27,959 nt of DNA from CALXSC01 sp964493475 (GCA_964493475.1 CAZBNS010000011.1:1-27959); one strand, 5' to 3'; counted from the stretch's first letter, positions 1 through 8,320 are shown. Made by a program: numbers and translations. Notes: a model not told the origin generated them from the letters alone.

Positions 1-1130
1 CCGAAATGCAGGCGCTTATATTAAGGTCTTGTTTGGAAAGCGGAGATGTATTTGTTATTCGTAAATATAGAGAAAAATTTGATAATCCATTTGCTACTTC
101 GCTTCAAATTATTGAGGCTGATAGGGTTGATTTAGCAGAGTATAACAATGGAGAAAAAAACATAGTCGCAGGCGTTGAAATAGATAATGACGGGTCGCCT
201 ATTGCTTATCATGTTTTAAACAGGGATCCTGACGATATTGGAGAAAAAAAACTAAAAGCTAAAAGAATAACTGCTTTTGATAATGATGGTAGAAGACAAG
301 TTTTGCATATATTCACCAGAATACGTCCGGGATTAACAAGAGGTATTCCATACCTTGCTCCTGTTATTGAAAGTCTAAAACAGCTTGATAGATACACAGA
401 AGCAGAAATTATGGCTGCAGTTATTTCTTCTATGTTTACAATATTTATTAAAACTGAAAATGAGGACAGTGTTTCTCCAATGACACCTATGGAAAGTGGA
501 AATAATAAACCTGACAGAGACGAAGATTATAAGATTAGTCCGGGAGCAATTCTTGACCTCCAGCCTAATGAAAAGATAGAAATTGCAGATCCTCAAAGAC
601 CAAATCAAGCCTTTGATGGTTTTATACAATCTATTTTAAGACAAATCGGTGTTGCTTTGGAAATACCTTTTGAAATTTTAATAAAACATTTTACAGCTTC
701 CTACTCAGCCGCACAGGCAGCGCTTGTAGAAGCTTGGAAATCTTTTAGCACTAGAAGAAAATGGATAGCAGAACAATTTTGCCAACCTGTCTACGAAATG
801 GTTATTACTGAAGCTATTGCTAAAGGTATTTTAAAAGCACCCGGATTCTTTTCTAATCCATTTATAAGAGCTGCCTATCTACGAACTCAATGGATTGGAC
901 AACCAAGAGGTCAAATAGACCAACTCAAAGAGATAAGGGCTGCGGAATATAGGGTAAAACTTGGAGTTTCAACCCTTGAGGAAGAAACTGCCCTATTGAC
1001 CGGCGGTAGTTGGGAAACTAAACACCCGCAGAGAGTTAAAGAGCATAGGTTGAGATTGGAAACCGGACTGGATGATCCAACTATGAATGAAAAAACAACA
1101 AATGAAAAGGACTATGAAAATGAGGAGTAA
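1..1130 (+). CDS. Phage portal protein, lambda gpB type, 5' truncated
   Basis: Forms the dodecameric ring at the capsid vertex through which DNA enters and leaves. The frame is already open at base 3, so the true start lies upstream. The first visible ATG (6) is probably internal: about 375 residues are present against roughly 500 to 530 for lambda-type portals, which leaves the N-terminal quarter outside the window. The visible part begins in the segment ESGDVFVIRKY, typical of the family, and contains the conserved helix SYSAAQAALVEAWKSF followed by the RRKW and QPVYE stretch. The C-terminus is charged and low in complexity. Six bases separate it from the protease gene, as in lambda and Mu head operons. 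Family assignment is firm; functionality cannot be judged from a partial gene. Confidence 0.9.
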   Translation, partial: EMQALILRSCLESGDVFVIRKYREKFDNPFATSLQIIEADRVDLAEYNNGEKNIVAGVEIDNDGSPIAYHVLNRDPDDIGEKKLKAKRITAFDNDGRRQVLHIFTRIRPGLTRGIPYLAPVIESLKQLDRYTEAEIMAAVISSMFTIFIKTENEDSVSPMTPMESGNNKPDRDEDYKISPGAILDLQPNEKIEIADPQRPNQAFDGFIQSILRQIGVALEIPFEILIKHFTASYSAAQAALVEAWKSFSTRRKWIAEQFCQPVYEMVITEAIAKGILKAPGFFSNPFIRAAYLRTQWIGQPRGQIDQLKEIRAAEYRVKLGVSTLEEETALLTGGSWETKHPQRVKEHRLRLETGLDDPTMNEKTTNEKDYENEE

Positions 1131-1135
1131 TAAAA

Positions 1136-2557
1136 ATGAATGAATTAAGCACCCTATCAAAGTATTGGGCTATAGAACCCGATACTTTAAAAAATATGCA
1201 CTCCCTGCTCAGCGATAAAAGAGCGGGGATTTCTTTTGTGTCTGGTAGTAGTCAAACAAAAAACAAGGCAAGCTATGACATAAAAAATGGCGTTGCCATT
1301 ATAAATATACAGGGAGTTATTACGCCAAAAGCGGATTTATTCACTATGATATTTGGCGGAACTTCCCTTGAAACCATAGGGGAAAATCTAAAAACAGCCC
1401 TTGAAGATGATGAGGTAAAGTCAATTTTATTTAATGTAGACAGTCCCGGAGGTGTGGCGCTAGGAACGGCAGAGACGGCTGAAATTATCCACCAAGCAAA
1501 AACTATCGGACAAAAGCCAATATGGAGCTATGTGGGGCGCAATTGTTGCTCTGCCGCCTATTGGTTAGCCTCCGCAACCGAAAAAATAATCGTCCATAGA
1601 TCTGCCCTACTTGGCAGTATCGGAGTTGTTTCAACAATTCCAATTCAAGAACAGGCTGGGACAGATGGCTATAGGAACATTGAAATCGTATCCAGCAATG
1701 CAAAAAATAAACGCCCCGATCCACGAACCCAAGAGGGATTGAATGAGATACGGCAAGAGTTAGACAGTATTGAAACCGAATTTATAACTTCAATATCCAA
1801 ATATCGTGGATTGCCCATTGAGCTAATAAAAAGCGACTTCGGGCAAGGTGGGGTTATGATAGGGGCGAAAGTAACGGAGGTTGGCATGGCGGACGAATTG
1901 GGAACTTTTGAAGAAACAATAGCCAAAATGTCAGTCAATAATTTTAAAAGGCTAAACAGCCAAAATAGTAATTTTAATAATAACATAGGGGTAAAAACCA
2001 TGAATGAAAACCAAAACACAATATCAAAAAACATAGTATCCGCAAAATATCTAAAGGAGGAATTTCCGGAAATAGTGGAAACATTGCAAAAGGAAAGTTT
2101 TGACAATGGAGTTCAAGAGGGATTAGAGGCAGGAAAACTTGTTGGATTTGAAAACGGCAAACTGGAGGGGGCAAAAGCCGAAAGGGAGCGTTTGTCCGCA
2201 ATAGATAGGGCTGCTCTTAATGGCTATGAAGACCTAGTTGCAGAAGCTAAAAAAGACTCAAAAATGACAGCAGAAAAACTCGCCCTAAGAATAATTGAAG
2301 CGGAAAAATCAAAGGGCAATTCCTACCTGGCTTCAATAAAAAATGCTGAAACCAAACTGCCACAAATAGACCATTCCGCAGCCCTAGAGATAAAAGATAA
2401 AACAGCTATTGACCCAAATACTCCAGTGGAAGAAAGGGCAGAAGCCGAATGGAACTCAAACACTGCCATAAGAGCGGAGTTCAATGGGGACAAAGAGGCT
2501 TTTATGGCTTTCTATAAAGCCAACGAAAATGGTCAAATAAAATTAAAAAATAACTAA
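1136..2557 (+). CDS. S49 (SppA/ClpP-fold) prohead protease with C-terminal scaffold domain
   Basis: Head maturation protease of the lambda gpC / Mu gpI kind, which degrades the scaffold during prohead assembly. Residues 52 to 260 are an S49 domain: the VDSPGG strand-turn is at 101 to 106, and the nucleophile is Ser139 in the family signature CSAAYWLAS. Lys190 or Lys192 is a candidate for the base of the Ser-Lys dyad. Residues from about 289 onward change character to a long charged, alanine- and glutamate-rich, probably coiled-coil segment typical of phage scaffolds, with an in-frame internal start listed separately. The length (473) suits a protease-scaffold fusion. The position between portal and decoration protein agrees. 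Confidence 0.9.
   Translation: MNELSTLSKYWAIEPDTLKNMHSLLSDKRAGISFVSGSSQTKNKASYDIKNGVAIINIQGVITPKADLFTMIFGGTSLETIGENLKTALEDDEVKSILFNVDSPGGVALGTAETAEIIHQAKTIGQKPIWSYVGRNCCSAAYWLASATEKIIVHRSALLGSIGVVSTIPIQEQAGTDGYRNIEIVSSNAKNKRPDPRTQEGLNEIRQELDSIETEFITSISKYRGLPIELIKSDFGQGGVMIGAKVTEVGMADELGTFEETIAKMSVNNFKRLNSQNSNFNNNIGVKTMNENQNTISKNIVSAKYLKEEFPEIVETLQKESFDNGVQEGLEAGKLVGFENGKLEGAKAERERLSAIDRAALNGYEDLVAEAKKDSKMTAEKLALRIIEAEKSKGNSYLASIKNAETKLPQIDHSAALEIKDKTAIDPNTPVEERAEAEWNSNTAIRAEFNGDKEAFMAFYKANENGQIKLKNN
2000..2557 (+). CDS. Nested in-frame scaffold protein (lambda Nu3 / Mu gpZ style)
   Basis: An ATG at 2000 lies in the same frame as the S49 protease (its residue 289), with a purine-rich AGGGG about eight bases upstream. 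It sits exactly where the protease domain gives way to a predicted coiled coil. Initiation here would make a free scaffold of about 185 residues that shares the C-terminus of the protease. Lambda C/Nu3 and Mu I/Z use the same arrangement to supply scaffold in excess of protease. The ribosome binding site and its position are seen directly; use of the start is inferred. Confidence 0.55.
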   Translation: MNENQNTISKNIVSAKYLKEEFPEIVETLQKESFDNGVQEGLEAGKLVGFENGKLEGAKAERERLSAIDRAALNGYEDLVAEAKKDSKMTAEKLALRIIEAEKSKGNSYLASIKNAETKLPQIDHSAALEIKDKTAIDPNTPVEERAEAEWNSNTAIRAEFNGDKEAFMAFYKANENGQIKLKNN

Positions 2558-2567
2558 AGGAAAAACC

Positions 2568-2981
2568 ATGACAGCATTAACAATAGATGTAAACAGGGTT
2601 TTTGAATACCCTGAAGAAAGCAATTCAATATTAGTTGCGGCAAATTCAAAAATTTTTGAGGGTTCGCTTGTGGGTAAAAAATCAAATGGCTATGGTAGGG
2701 CTTTAGTTGCTGGAGACACGGCAATTGGCTTTGCAAAGGATAATATTGACAATAGTGAGGGGTCAGATGGAGATAGAAACGCAGAACTTAAATCCATAGG
2801 TAAAGTGTCGCTATTTATTTCCGGATTAACTCCTGCAGATGTTGGTAAAAAAGTATATGCTACAGATGACAATACTTTTACACTAATCTCAACAGACGCA
2901 AGCTATGTTGGAAATATAGTAAGATTTGAAAAGGCAGACTATGGAATAGTAGCTTTCAATTTTTTAAATAATAATGAATAA
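2568..2981 (+). CDS. Head decoration / capsid cement protein
   Basis: Small 137-residue protein between protease-scaffold and major capsid genes, the place of lambda gpD-like stabilising proteins. The pattern of short beta strands with GSLVGKKS, RALVAGDTAIGFA and LTPADVGKKVYATDDNTF resembles phage capsid-cement/decoration families, in which such runs are common. A good AAAGG ribosome site precedes the ATG. It would trim the outside of the expanded capsid. No catalytic motif is visible. The role rests on gene order plus this sequence pattern. Confidence 0.7.
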   Translation: MTALTIDVNRVFEYPEESNSILVAANSKIFEGSLVGKKSNGYGRALVAGDTAIGFAKDNIDNSEGSDGDRNAELKSIGKVSLFISGLTPADVGKKVYATDDNTFTLISTDASYVGNIVRFEKADYGIVAFNFLNNNE

Positions 2982-3001
2982 AAAATATAGGAGAATTATA
3001 T

Positions 3002-3964
3002 ATGAGTTTATCACAATTATCCTCAAGGGCAATTATAGGACATTTCTACAAAAAGCTGGAAATGGCAACGGGTATGGAATGGATCACTGCCATTTCAAAT
3101 TATTTCCCCTCAGACCAGGAAAGTGAAGACTATAAATGGATTGGACAAAGTCCGGTAATGAGGGAATGGGTTGGTGGCCGCCATGCAAAAGGTTTCACAG
3201 CAAACGGAATTAGAATTGAGAACCGCCACTTTGAGGCGACCCTTGATATTCCAGTAAAACACCTAAGACGAGATAAAACAGGCCAAGTATTAGTAAGGGT
3301 TGGAGAATTAGCAAATAGGACAAATTCCCACTGGGCTTTCCTGCTTTCTGAATTGATAAAAAATGGGGAAAGTCAGGTATGCTATGATGGTTCTTATTAT
3401 TTTGATACTACTCACAAAGAAGGTAATAGTGGAGAACAATCAAATAAAATTACCTTTGATTTAAATAGCGCAGGTATAAATGGAGAGGTTGGAATACCAA
3501 CAGCGCCAACAGAAGCTGCATTAAGAGAGGCTATATTAAGGGCTATACAACAAGTAATTGCTTTTAAAGATGATCAGGGAGAGCCTATGAATGAGAATGC
3601 TTCAAAGTTTGTTGTTTTAGTTCCAACAAGTTTATGGTTTATAGCTAAAGCTTGCTTATCTGTTCCATTATCAGTAGGAGGGTCAACTAATCCAGCGAAA
3701 GTATTATCTGATTTAGATATTTCTGTTGCGGTGAATCCCAGACTTAATTGGTCTGATAAGTTTGTTGTTATTAGAACCGATGGAGAAGTTAAAGCTATGA
3801 TAAGACAAGAAGAGGAAGCTGTCCAAGTAAAAACGAAAGCAGAGGGATCGGAATATGAATTTGATAATGACGCCCATCAATACGGAGTGGATACTTGGCG
3901 CAATGTCGGATATGGATATTGGCAGCACGCTTGTCTAGTTAAATTAACAAAGACAGGAGTATAA
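3002..3964 (+). CDS. Major capsid protein, Mu gpT-like
   Basis: 320 residues, close to Mu gpT (about 305). It shows hallmarks of the Mu gpT family rather than lambda gpE: the segment KWIGQSPVMREWVGGR near residues 45 to 60 matches the Mu pattern of a W-G-x-x-P then EW-G-x-R. NRHFEATLDI follows, then CYDGSYYFDTTH around 125 to 136, equivalent to the Mu CYDG...FD..H stretch. Near the C-terminus GYGYWQHA matches the aromatic GFWQ segment. A clear AGGAG ribosome site lies upstream. It builds the HK97-fold capsid shell. Combined with a lambda-type portal, this is a mosaic head. Confidence 0.85.
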   Translation: MSLSQLSSRAIIGHFYKKLEMATGMEWITAISNYFPSDQESEDYKWIGQSPVMREWVGGRHAKGFTANGIRIENRHFEATLDIPVKHLRRDKTGQVLVRVGELANRTNSHWAFLLSELIKNGESQVCYDGSYYFDTTHKEGNSGEQSNKITFDLNSAGINGEVGIPTAPTEAALREAILRAIQQVIAFKDDQGEPMNENASKFVVLVPTSLWFIAKACLSVPLSVGGSTNPAKVLSDLDISVAVNPRLNWSDKFVVIRTDGEVKAMIRQEEEAVQVKTKAEGSEYEFDNDAHQYGVDTWRNVGYGYWQHACLVKLTKTGV

Positions 3965-3970
3965 TATATA

Positions 3971-4465
3971 ATGAAAAGTTATGAAATTAAAAAATCCATT
4001 GCAACCTTTGGCGTTGGAATGGTGCTTGAACTAACTGAAGAACAAGCGGAAACTAGAAAAGACAGCATTTCAAAAAAGGGGAAATACTATATAGTAAATT
4101 CCCCTATTACTTTTAAATGTGGAGAAAAAGTAAATGTTATTTCCGGAGAAGTTTCCAAAACTCTTATTGAAAATCTAAAAGACCTAAACAATGGGGGAAA
4201 CAAGGAAGATAATTTGGTAAATTCCAAAAGTAATAAAAATACAAATGGTAGTCAAAAGCAAAAAGAAGATGAAGAAGATAGTAATGATGGGAAAGATAAA
4301 ACTGATGATAAAGAATTTCCCTCAATAAAACACACGAGTTTTGGTAATTATGAAGTTTTTAATTCTACTGGAGAAAAAATAACCGAAAAACCAATCAAAA
4401 AAGCTGAAGCTGAAAAGCTATTAGAAGAACTAATAAAAGAATTGAAAAAGGAAAATAGTGTTTAA
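3971..4465 (+). CDS. Hypothetical phage protein, acidic low-complexity middle
   Basis: Not recognised. Residues 1 to 70 form a compact domain (start MKSYEIKKSIATFGVG). Residues 75 to 115 are an Asn/Lys/Asp/Glu-rich linker of low complexity. The last 50 residues, starting near FPSIKHTSFGNYEVF, look like a small repeat-type domain ending in a charged helix. It follows the capsid gene by six bases and overlaps the next gene by eight, so it is cotranscribed with the head genes. A head-completion or capsid-associated role is possible from position alone. Its N-terminal part loosely resembles the small protein at 5310, which also starts with a short Lys/Ile-rich beta-like segment. Confidence 0.65.
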   Translation: MKSYEIKKSIATFGVGMVLELTEEQAETRKDSISKKGKYYIVNSPITFKCGEKVNVISGEVSKTLIENLKDLNNGGNKEDNLVNSKSNKNTNGSQKQKEDEEDSNDGKDKTDDKEFPSIKHTSFGNYEVFNSTGEKITEKPIKKAEAEKLLEELIKELKKENSV

Positions 4466-4790
4466 ACATGACGAGTTTATAAATAAAGCCTGCCAAAACA
4501 TTTTTGGTCAAGAAGTCCAATATATTCCCAAAAACAAAGACAAATCCCCGTTCATGATAAATGGGGATTTTCATGAGGCTTATGTTGAAGTAAACATAAA
4601 AACAATGGAAATGGCGGATATATCTACAGCAAAGGTAGTTATTTTTGTAAGGATGATTGAATTTCCAGTAGAATATAGAGAACCCCTACAGGGAGACTAT
4701 ATTGTTTTAGCCTGCGGGAAACAATATCAAATAGTTGATATTCAACCCCACATTCCCGGAAGCAGAAAGTTAATTTTACACGAGGACTGA
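4458..4790 (+). CDS. Head-tail joining protein candidate (lambda gpFII-like)
   Basis: 110 residues. The GTG start at 4458 is supported by AAGGAAA five bases upstream and by overlap with the preceding stop; the nearby ATG at 4468 is in another frame. The layout resembles the lambda FII head-tail attachment family: a short N-terminal helix, an IFGQEVQYI strand, a central segment with NGDFHEAYVEV, then GDYIVLACGKQYQIVDIQP and a final strand LILHE. Such proteins sit between the portal complex and the tail. Gene order (capsid, unknown, this, tail terminator candidate) fits. The sequence similarity is weak, so the assignment is tentative. Confidence 0.55.
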   Translation: MFKHDEFINKACQNIFGQEVQYIPKNKDKSPFMINGDFHEAYVEVNIKTMEMADISTAKVVIFVRMIEFPVEYREPLQGDYIVLACGKQYQIVDIQPHIPGSRKLILHED

Positions 4791-4793
4791 GCT

Positions 4794-5264
4794 ATGGAAA
4801 ATGACAATGAAATATCCAAGATTAAACACCCCCGCCAAGAAATAAGGGAGGCTATAGCAAACCGATTAAAAGAATCCAACACAAAAGCAAATGAAAATGT
4901 TTTTATAAATCGTGCAAAACCTCTCTTTGACCAAGACCTACCCGCCATTCTAGTTTATACCAATAGCGAGCAGATAAAAAAAGAGAGGTGGGATACAGAC
5001 GGATTTGGTACATTGGATCGAGAGTTAGAGGTATTTATTGAGGCGGTGGATACCGGAAAAGAAAACCTTGACAACAGCCTTGACGATTTGGCTTTGGAAA
5101 TAGAAACCGCCCTTGATGGCTGGGAAATACCCCATAAAAAATCGGCAATTCTTAGATTTAATGGAACTGATACGGATTTCTCCATTGAGGGAAAAAGCGT
5201 TTATGGGGCAATAAGACTTGCTTTCACAATTAGCTACATGACTGAAAGCAGACAGCCTGAATAA
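4794..5264 (+). CDS. Tail terminator / minor tail protein candidate (gpU or gpZ class)
   Basis: 156 residues. It begins with a HPRQEIREAIANRLKES helix, followed by RAKPLFDQDLPAILVYTNSEQ, a pattern common in phage tail-completion proteins (an N-terminal helix, then 'LPAI.VYT..E'). It continues with a central RELEVFIEAVDTG strand and the late segment VYGAIRLAFTISY. These proteins cap the tail tube and join it to the head. It follows the joining-protein candidate by three bases, with GAGGA upstream. Class membership is reasonable; the exact role is inferred from order. Confidence 0.6.
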   Translation: MENDNEISKIKHPRQEIREAIANRLKESNTKANENVFINRAKPLFDQDLPAILVYTNSEQIKKERWDTDGFGTLDRELEVFIEAVDTGKENLDNSLDDLALEIETALDGWEIPHKKSAILRFNGTDTDFSIEGKSVYGAIRLAFTISYMTESRQPE

Positions 5265-5309
5265 AATATATAAAATTATCAATTAAATCAAATTATTAGG
5301 AGTTTAAAA

Positions 5310-5603
5310 ATGAAAGTAAAAATGATTAGAGATAAAGGAGCTTATAAAAAAGGTGAAATTCACGACTTAACAAATAGAATAGCAGCTACATTATTAACAG
5401 AAGGTTTTTGCATTAGAGTTAAAACAACAGAAAATAGATCAATAAAAGAAATCATTGAAAAAACTATTGAGACAAACAGCAAAAATGCCGAAGAAAACAA
5501 AAAAGAAATTGAAAAGGAAAGTAAGGATGAACCAAACCAATATGGACTTTATGAATCCGATAGTCAGCCTGATTATATCATAAATAAAAGAAAAAGAAAA
5601 TGA
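5310..5603 (+). CDS. Small hypothetical phage protein
   Basis: 97 residues, not recognised. The N-terminal 40 residues (start MKVKMIRDKGAYKKGEIHDL) look like a small beta-rich module with the form 'K..GEi..L....A..Ll..G', common in short proteins of phage head-tail regions. The C-terminal half is a Lys/Glu/Asn-rich helix. A good AGGAG ribosome site precedes it. Its stop overlaps the start of gpV as ATGA, so translation of gpV is probably coupled to it. Function unknown. Confidence 0.6.
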   Translation: MKVKMIRDKGAYKKGEIHDLTNRIAATLLTEGFCIRVKTTENRSIKEIIEKTIETNSKNAEENKKEIEKESKDEPNQYGLYESDSQPDYIINKRKRK

Positions 5604-6166
5604 ATCTTAATGAAAAACAAGGATATTTATTAAATGAATTGCTGCGCCGCTTATCAAATATTATTCGCATTGGAACTATTTGTGAAATTGACTATCAGAA
5701 AGCAAAAGCAAGGGTTAAGACTGGAGAGTTAAAAACAGCATACCTGCCCTGGATAACATCTAAAGCAGGAGACAATATAGACTGGAATCCACCAGACATA
5801 AATGAGCAAGTAATAATATTGTCCCCCAATGGAGAATTAAATAAAGGTGTTATTTTATGTTCCCTATACCAAAACTCAAGTCCAGCCCCCAGCAATTCAA
5901 AAGATAAGCAAAAAGTAGTCTTTGGCGATGGCTCAATTATTGAGTATGATAAGCAAGAAAAACACTTTTTTATGGACTTAAAAGGAACAATAACTATAAA
6001 TGCAGAAATCGCAAATATAACAGCCGAAACAACAACTATAAATGGCGAAGTATTGCTTGCTGGCGGTGCTGCTGCAGTTGCTAGGGTTGGCGATCCTGTT
6101 TCGGTTGATCCGATAACACATGTTGGAACAATAATGGGAGGGTCAAGCAAGGTAAAATCGGGGTAA
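5600..6166 (+). CDS. V: Baseplate assembly protein / spike gpV
   Basis: 188 residues. P2 gpV forms the trimeric membrane-piercing spike at the tip of the contractile tail. The N-terminal LRRLSNIIRIGTICEIDYQKAKARV followed by LPWITSKAGDNIDWNPPDINEQVIIL is the OB-fold base characteristic of gpV/gp5-type spikes (W...P..GEQV.vl.P.G). Residues 105 to 150 are a beta-rich run with a repeating INAE/ITAE pattern, expected for the spike beta-prism. The tail ends in a GGAAAVARVGDPV...HVGTI segment. The start overlaps the upstream stop (ATGA). A second, diverged copy of its 3' end lies about 1 kb downstream. Confidence 0.88.
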   Translation: MNLNEKQGYLLNELLRRLSNIIRIGTICEIDYQKAKARVKTGELKTAYLPWITSKAGDNIDWNPPDINEQVIILSPNGELNKGVILCSLYQNSSPAPSNSKDKQKVVFGDGSIIEYDKQEKHFFMDLKGTITINAEIANITAETTTINGEVLLAGGAAAVARVGDPVSVDPITHVGTIMGGSSKVKSG

Positions 6167-6183
6167 TTTACAACACTTAATAT

Positions 6184-6212
6184 TTGCTTATTTAAAAAGG
6201 TTTTTATATTTT
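6184..6212 (+). promoter_or_regulatory. Possible promoter for the BRO-N cargo gene
   Basis: TTGCTT at 6184 to 6189 and TATTTT at 6207 to 6212 are separated by 17 bases, in the 80-base gap between gpV and the inserted antirepressor-like gene. In such AT-rich DNA similar pairs arise by chance, so this is only a candidate. A private promoter would let the cargo be expressed in the lysogen. Confidence 0.25.
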
Positions 6213-6246
6213 ATTATATACTTAAAAGATATTTAAAATACTCAAT

Positions 6247-7113
6247 ATGCCAGATAATATGAAAACTACAATAAAACTTTTTCAAGATAAAAATATAAGA
6301 ACAGTATGGAATGAGGAACAAGAGAAGTGGTATTTTTCCGTCCATGATATAATAACGGTTTTAACAAATCAGCCCGACTATGAAAAGGTTAGAAACTATT
6401 GGAAATGGCTTAGGAACAAGCTAAAACAAGAAGGGAGCCAGCTGGGTAGCAATACTACCCAACTGAAATTACTAGCTGCTGATGGTAAATTTTATATGAC
6501 GGATGTTATGGATACAGAACAAGTCTTGCGTCTCGTTCAAACTATTCCAAGCCCAAAAGCAGAACCGTTCAAAATGTGGCTGGCAAAAGTTGGAAACGAA
6601 AGAATTGATGAGATAGTTGATCCTGAAATAGCAATAAATAGAGCATTAGAAACATACTTAAAGAAGGGTTATTCACCAAATTGGGTAAATCAACGCCTAA
6701 AATCTATTGAAGTTAGGAAAGAGTTAACTAATGAATGGGATAGAAACGGAATACAGAAAGGACAAGAATATGCAATATTAACGGACGAAATTACAAAGGC
6801 TTGGTCTGGGTTTAATACTAGAGAGTATAAAAACCACAAAAACCTAAAGAAAGAGAATTTAAGAGACAATATGACAAATGTTGAACTCATATTAAACATG
6901 CTTGCTGAAGTTTCAACAACAGAAATATCAAAAAAAGACAGTCCAAAAGGTCTTACTGAGAATATAAAAACTGCAAGAAAAGGCGGACAAATTGCCAATA
7001 AAGCAAAACAGGAGTTAGAATTGCAAATAGGCAAGCCTGTTATTAGTAAAATAAATGCAAAAGCAATCAAAGAAAAACCTAAAAAATCTAAAAGATTAAA
7101 ACAAAAACAATAA
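6247..7113 (+). CDS. BRO-N / DinD-like antirepressor-type protein
   Basis: 288 residues. The N-terminal 110 residues match the BRO-N domain found in phage antirepressors and in the SOS gene dinD: FQDKNIRTVWNEEQEKWYFS, then a helix with YWKWLRNKLKQEG, then LKLLAADGKFYMTDVMDTE and PFKMWLAKVGNERIDE. The middle (NRALETYLKKGYSPNWVNQRL) and the C-terminal Lys-rich tail also follow the DinD pattern. It lies between gpV and gpW, where P2-like phages have no gene, so it is cargo. Known relatives act in phage induction or the damage response; whether it does so here is inferred. It ends 12 bases before a long inverted repeat. Confidence 0.8.
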   Translation: MPDNMKTTIKLFQDKNIRTVWNEEQEKWYFSVHDIITVLTNQPDYEKVRNYWKWLRNKLKQEGSQLGSNTTQLKLLAADGKFYMTDVMDTEQVLRLVQTIPSPKAEPFKMWLAKVGNERIDEIVDPEIAINRALETYLKKGYSPNWVNQRLKSIEVRKELTNEWDRNGIQKGQEYAILTDEITKAWSGFNTREYKNHKNLKKENLRDNMTNVELILNMLAEVSTTEISKKDSPKGLTENIKTARKGGQIANKAKQELELQIGKPVISKINAKAIKEKPKKSKRLKQKQ

Positions 7114-7299
7114 ACAGCAACAACAACTCTCCACTAATATTTGCACTGCAATAAATGGAAATGCAAATATTAGTGGAGAGTTATTACTTGCAGGCGGTGC
7201 TGCTGCACAGTTGTTAGAATTGGCGATTCTGTTTCTGTTGATCCGATAACACATATTGGAACAATAACTGAAGGATCGGGGAAAGTTAAAAGCGGTTGA
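7114..7299 (+). pseudogene. Duplicated, diverged and frameshifted 3' end of gpV
   Basis: This stretch repeats the last third of gpV. Its readable pieces are INGNANISGELLLAGGAAA and, after a frameshift at about 7200, VVRIGDSVSVDPITHIGTI and a KVKSG ending with TGA at 7297. Against the intact gpV end (VARVGDPVSVDPITHVGTI) several residues differ, so it is not a fresh copy but a homologous end from a related phage. It begins with the same 'aacaacaact' as gpV, then carries a 22-base insertion that creates a hairpin. It has no start codon. It marks a recombination junction on the right side of the BRO-N gene. Confidence 0.8.
7125..7182. repeat. 21-bp perfect inverted repeat with 16-base loop
   Basis: Left arm 7125 to 7145 and right arm 7162 to 7182 are exact reverse complements. 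The right arm is part of the gpV-like coding remnant; most of the left arm is a 22-base insertion relative to gpV. No T-run follows on either strand, so it does not look like an intrinsic terminator. The structure suggests a template-switch (quasi-palindrome) event in the decaying gpV copy. Confidence 0.9.
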
Positions 7300-7348
7300 A
7301 AATTCTTAAAATAACCCTATATGAAGTGTATGCAAATAACAATTTTTT

Positions 7349-8320
7349 ATGAAAGATTTAGATGACAAAAACAAACTAGCAATAAAGTGGTATACGGATA
7401 ATTACAATATACATATTGGCGATCCAATCAATCTTGATAATGATAAAAAAAATAAACTTTTTATTGGAAGCGAGAATAAAAGAATTTGTAGATTTTGCGG
7501 GAAAATTGAACCTAAAACTACTTTTAAAAAAATTGCTCACGCAATTCCAGAGTTTTTGGGGAATCATAACCTTATTACTTATGAAGAATGCGATGAATGT
7601 AATAAGTATTTTGGCGATGGTATAGAACAACATTTTGCAAAATATACCTTTCCACAAAGAACAATTAGTCAAATAATTGGAAAAAATGGTATTCCTAAAT
7701 ATGAAACAAATGATAACGAAATTAAAATATGGATTGATAAGATTGTTAATGTAGAAGTTAGGGGTAATGCTTGTTATAAGATAGATAAAGAAAATAAGCA
7801 CATAACAATAAATACAAAAACACAAGAACATATACCAAGAGAAGTTTATAGATGCTTGGTTAAAATGGCTTTATCGCTTATTGAAAGGAGTGAATTAGAA
7901 AATTTTAAAGATGCAATACATTGGTTGAAGAATAGCAACCCAAAGACAGATAGACTTATGGACGAATCATGTTTTTGTTTTAAAACATCTACATCAGGTG
8001 TAATGCCATATAATAATATTCAAAATATATTTTTTGTGAGAAAAGACGATAGTAAAGAAGTTCCATATTTTAGCTATTTATTTGCTTATGGTAATTGCAC
8101 ATATCAAATATTTATACAATCTATTAGAGATAATATTTTAATTGATAAGATATATCAAGTTTATTCATTTCCAACTCTTTTTATGATTTATAAAGATATT
8201 GTTCCGGAACAGTATAAAAACACAACATTAGAAAAAATAGATTTAAGCGGAAGAAATAAAGTTAAGCTTGACTATCCAATAGGAATTAGTTATGAATCAA
8301 TGACCGCTACGAAAATTTAA
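7349..8320 (+). CDS. HNH endonuclease-like protein
   Basis: 323 residues. Residues 45 to 95 form an HNH-type zinc/metal module: CRFCGK (Cys pair), then KIAHAIPEFLGN with the histidine of the 'H.IPe.LGn' motif, then EECDECNKYFG carrying the second Cys pair and the CN residues. This pattern matches HNH_5-like nucleases. The remaining 230 residues are not recognised; they are rich in Lys, Ile and Tyr and may set target choice. It lies between the gpV remnant and the terminator, inside the tail operon, and is very AT-rich, like cargo acquired by transfer. It could be a homing-type nuclease that drives the cargo's spread, or a defence/exclusion nuclease. Only the HNH class is supported. Confidence 0.75.
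   Translation: MKDLDDKNKLAIKWYTDNYNIHIGDPINLDNDKKNKLFIGSENKRICRFCGKIEPKTTFKKIAHAIPEFLGNHNLITYEECDECNKYFGDGIEQHFAKYTFPQRTISQIIGKNGIPKYETNDNEIKIWIDKIVNVEVRGNACYKIDKENKHITINTKTQEHIPREVYRCLVKMALSLIERSELENFKDAIHWLKNSNPKTDRLMDESCFCFKTSTSGVMPYNNIQNIFFVRKDDSKEVPYFSYLFAYGNCTYQIFIQSIRDNILIDKIYQVYSFPTLFMIYKDIVPEQYKNTTLEKIDLSGRNKVKLDYPIGISYESMTATKI

Noticed and set aside
1669..2106. Minus-strand open frames opposite the protease gene and other phage genes
   Set aside because: They have no ribosome sites or recognisable domains and lie opposite genes with clear family matches; they are shadows of those genes.
7125..7182. Rho-independent terminator after the BRO-N gene
   Set aside because: The stem is long and perfect but neither strand has a following T-run; the insert is better explained by template switching.
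7416..7625. Plus-strand 69-codon frame inside the HNH gene
   Set aside because: It overlaps the zinc-motif region of a well-supported gene in another frame and matches nothing recognisable.
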